Positions 6,452 to 7,683 of a stretch of 7,683 nucleotides of DNA are shown piece by piece; position 1 is the stretch's first letter; each line of letters opens with the position of its first letter. The stretch covers positions 1-7,683 of the forward strand of contig RFIM01000149.1 in assembly GCA_003695215.1 (NCBI GenBank), in the 5' to 3' direction. Origin of the DNA: Chloroflexota bacterium (GTDB taxonomy: Bacteria; Chloroflexota; Anaerolineae; Aggregatilineales; UBA2796). The translations under genes were made by a program, and so were the position numbers. A model generated the notes under the pieces. It made no database searches and was not told the origin of the DNA. It saw only the letters and a list, made by a program, of their open reading frames with translations.

Positions 6452-6523
6452 AAGCAAGTAGTGGTTGACAAAAAGCCGAGAACCTTAAGCCATGCTATCC
6501 GCACGGATGAGTCGCACAAACCC

Positions 6524-6541
6524 CATGAGCAGCGCCTCATG
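6524..6541. repeat. Small inverted repeat (possible hairpin in the rpoD leader)
   Basis: CATGAG (6524-6529) and CTCATG (6536-6541) form a perfect 6-bp dyad around CAGCGC. A smaller dyad ATCCG-CA-CGGAT lies just upstream at 6497-6508. Both would be in RNA transcribed from the 6423-6451 promoter. Confidence 0.4.
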
Positions 6542-6627
6542 AACTGCGCAGCCCTCAACGCTCACTCACCCACATGTCGTCCGTAAAGCGTTTGTGTCTC
6601 TTCCGTGGATGGCACGGCGGGATCGGC

Positions 6628-6650
6628 GTGCGCCTATATTGGGCAAGCAC
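6628..6650 (+). promoter_or_regulatory. Possible proximal -10 element of rpoD within a dyad
   Basis: TATATT (6635-6640) resembles a -10 box and would start transcription near 6647, about 55 nt before the GTG. No recognisable -35 is present at 16-18 bp. The element is flanked by complementary sequence: GTGC-GCC (6628-6634) pairs with GGC-AA-GCAC (6642-6650, two bulged bases). The site may therefore be a hairpin or an operator rather than a promoter. Confidence 0.3.
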
Positions 6651-6657
6651 AGGATGA

Positions 6658-6680
6658 GTTTCTAAAACCCTTTTAGAAAC
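6658..6680. repeat. Perfect 10-bp inverted repeat upstream of rpoD
   Basis: Left arm GTTTCTAAAA (6658-6667), loop CCC (6668-6670), right arm TTTTAGAAAC (6671-6680), with no mismatch. It ends 6 bases before the AGGAGG ribosome binding site. It is AT-rich, unlike its surroundings, and has no T-tract after either arm, so it is not a standard intrinsic terminator. It is either a protein-binding operator or an mRNA stem beside the ribosome binding site. Confidence 0.75.
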
Positions 6681-6686
6681 GTACAC

Positions 6687-6692
6687 AGGAGG
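6687..6692 (+). promoter_or_regulatory. Shine-Dalgarno of rpoD
   Basis: A full-consensus AGGAGG lies 10 bases upstream of GTG 6703. It decides in favour of this non-ATG start; no ATG lies at suitable spacing in the sigma frame. Confidence 0.75.
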
Positions 6693-6702
6693 CAAACGCA
6701 AG

Positions 6703-7683
6703 GTGATACAGGAACTTTTGAGCCGAGCTGATCGGCGAGGCTACGTGACCCTTGACGACGTGATCGAGCTATTGGAGGATGAAGGGGACGAATCACAGAC
6801 GCTAGAATCGGTCTTGGATGAGTTGGATGAGCTTGGCATTGAATTGCGCCACGAAGAGCTACCGCGCGAAGAGACTGAGGACCTCGATGAAGACTACGAG
6901 TCTGAGAGCGAAGAGTATCAGGACTTTGGCGATATTAATGCCGTCTCCGCTGATGATCCAGTTGGCCTCTACTTCCGTCAGATGGCTCAGGAGCCGCTCT
7001 TGACTGCCCAGGATGAAATCGAACTTGCCAAGCGTATCGAAAGCGGTAGGGCAGCGGCCTTGCGTCTAGAAAATGAGTCCTGTCTCAGCCCAGAAGAGCG
7101 TCAGCATCTAGAGGCACTAGTGCGCAGCGGTCAAGCCGCTCGCGAGCATCTTGGGCGCGCGAACACGCGCCTTGTGGTCAGTATCGCTAAGCGTTACATG
7201 GGCCAAGGGCTGCCATTCCCTGATCTGATCCAAGAAGGCAACGTCGGGCTGATGCGGGCCGTGGATAAGTACGATTATCAGCGCGGCAACCGCTTCAGCA
7301 CCTATGCCACGTGGTGGATCAGGCAGGCGATCACGCGCGCTTTAGCACAAAAGACTCGCACTATCCGCATTCCGCTCCATATGACCGAGCGCATCCGCCA
7401 GATGTATCGCACCGCCCAAATGTTAGAGCAATCGCTAGGCAGGCGCCCGACGCCTGAAGAGATCGCCGCTGAGATGGACATCCCTGCTGAGAGCGTGCGC
7501 GGCATGATGGATGCTAGCCAGCATGCCATTGCCTTAGAGCGGCCTGTGGGCGATGATGGCGACAGTGAATTCGGCGATTTCATCGAAGATCAGGATACGC
7601 CTAGCCCAGTCGAGTCGGCGACGCAACACCTGCTGCAGGAGACCATTGAAGAAGTGCTGAGCGAGTTGACGCCGCGCCAGAGC
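6703..7683 (+). CDS. rpoD: RNA polymerase primary sigma factor (RpoD/SigA), 3' end outside window
   Basis: A sigma-70 factor that directs RNA polymerase core to housekeeping promoters; 327 residues are visible and the frame runs off the right edge. Residues 1-50 look like region 1.1 (RGYVTLDDVIELLEDEG, then LDELDELGIEL), which marks a primary rather than an alternative sigma. An acidic linker covers about 52-85. Region 1.2 is DDPVGLYFRQMAQEPLL from residue 84. Region 2 begins at NTRLVVSIAKRYMGQG (154 onward) and includes DLIQEGNVGLMRAVDKYD. The -10-melting segment RFSTYATWWIRQAITRAL has Trp204 and Trp205. IRIPLHM at 221-227 leads into region 3 (GRRPTPEEIAAEM). The last visible residues, LSELTPRQS, are the entry to region 4, whose -35-binding helix-turn-helix is cut off. 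The start is GTG with AGGAGG upstream. rpoD is the likeliest name; a close paralogue is the alternative. Confidence 0.95.
   Translation, partial: MIQELLSRADRRGYVTLDDVIELLEDEGDESQTLESVLDELDELGIELRHEELPREETEDLDEDYESESEEYQDFGDINAVSADDPVGLYFRQMAQEPLLTAQDEIELAKRIESGRAAALRLENESCLSPEERQHLEALVRSGQAAREHLGRANTRLVVSIAKRYMGQGLPFPDLIQEGNVGLMRAVDKYDYQRGNRFSTYATWWIRQAITRALAQKTRTIRIPLHMTERIRQMYRTAQMLEQSLGRRPTPEEIAAEMDIPAESVRGMMDASQHAIALERPVGDDGDSEFGDFIEDQDTPSPVESATQHLLQETIEEVLSELTPRQS

Larger units (their letters stand above)
6202..6702. other. Divergent gene-free region between the DUF3352-like gene and rpoD
   Basis: About 500 bp without a convincing gene. It contains the leader and promoter of the - strand cluster at its left end. 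It also contains an interrupted inverted repeat at 6349-6400, a + strand TTGACA/TACGCT promoter at 6423-6451, a second TTGACA at 6465-6470, small dyads at 6443-6463, 6497-6508 and 6524-6541, a dyad around TATATT at 6628-6650, a perfect 10-bp inverted repeat at 6658-6680, and the rpoD ribosome binding site. Open frames here are short, lack Shine-Dalgarno sites and read as arbitrary sequence. An unannotated small RNA is possible, but I recognise no known family (not tRNA, SRP RNA, tmRNA or RNase P). Confidence 0.75.

Noticed and set aside
6222..6457. Overlapping - strand open frames upstream of the DUF3352-like gene
   Set aside because: They have no ribosome binding sites or recognisable protein features. 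They overlap each other and the putative promoter of the real gene.
6395..6586. Short + strand open frame in the divergent region, about 50 codons from the ATG at 6428
   Set aside because: It has no Shine-Dalgarno site, overlaps the best rpoD promoter, and has arbitrary composition. Treated as non-coding.
6658..6680. Intrinsic terminator
   Set aside because: The stem is strong in pairing but AT-rich, and neither strand has a T-tract after it. It lies directly before the rpoD ribosome binding site.
6700..7683. Other-frame open frames over the sigma gene (6818-7003 + strand, 7302-7583 - strand)
   Set aside because: They lie entirely within the sigma factor coding frame, which has unambiguous conserved motifs.
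1..7683. Mobile element, CRISPR array, toxin-antitoxin or defence system
   Set aside because: No transposase, integrase, direct-repeat array, small paired toxin/antitoxin frames or nuclease/defence motifs were seen on either strand. All long frames are accounted for by the genes listed.

Overview
This 7.7-kb window is ordinary bacterial housekeeping chromosome with moderately high GC. The families and the gene set (MetRS with a KFSKS loop, a two-module DUF3352-type secreted protein, a primary sigma factor with an acidic N-terminal linker) look most like the Chloroflexota, perhaps an Anaerolineae-type lineage. That placement is inference from protein flavour and is not proven by any marker here. 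I see no mobile element, CRISPR array, tRNA, rRNA or phage gene.

Layout, left to right. (1) The + strand carries the C-terminal half of metG (methionyl-tRNA synthetase, cut by the left edge). Seven bases later comes a small membrane-anchored thioredoxin-fold protein with a CLGC active site. (2) Its stop codon abuts the stop of a convergent - strand cluster with no base between them. Read in transcription order from the right, that cluster is: a large secreted DUF3352-like protein, a small secreted protein of unknown function, dnaX (clamp-loader tau), ybaB/ebfC (nucleoid-associated), and recR (recombinational repair). dnaX-ybaB-recR is the widely conserved replication/repair operon. Here it appears to have its own extended -10 promoter and a leader that can form alternative hairpins. 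(3) A gene-free divergent region of about 500 bp (6202-6702) holds promoter-like elements and several inverted repeats. (4) A + strand GTG-started rpoD/sigA gene, encoding the primary sigma factor, runs off the right edge. Its regions 1.1, 1.2, 2 and 3 are visible and region 4 is cut off.

Functionally the window combines translation (MetRS), extracytoplasmic thiol chemistry (thioredoxin-like), DNA replication and repair (DnaX, YbaB, RecR), two exported proteins of unknown role, and basal transcription (RpoD). I found no convincing new multi-gene system. The parts most worth a second look are the non-coding signals: a perfect 10-bp inverted repeat just upstream of the rpoD ribosome binding site, the long and possibly structured rpoD leader, and the dyads in the dnaX leader. 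The paired uncharacterised secreted proteins are also worth attention.
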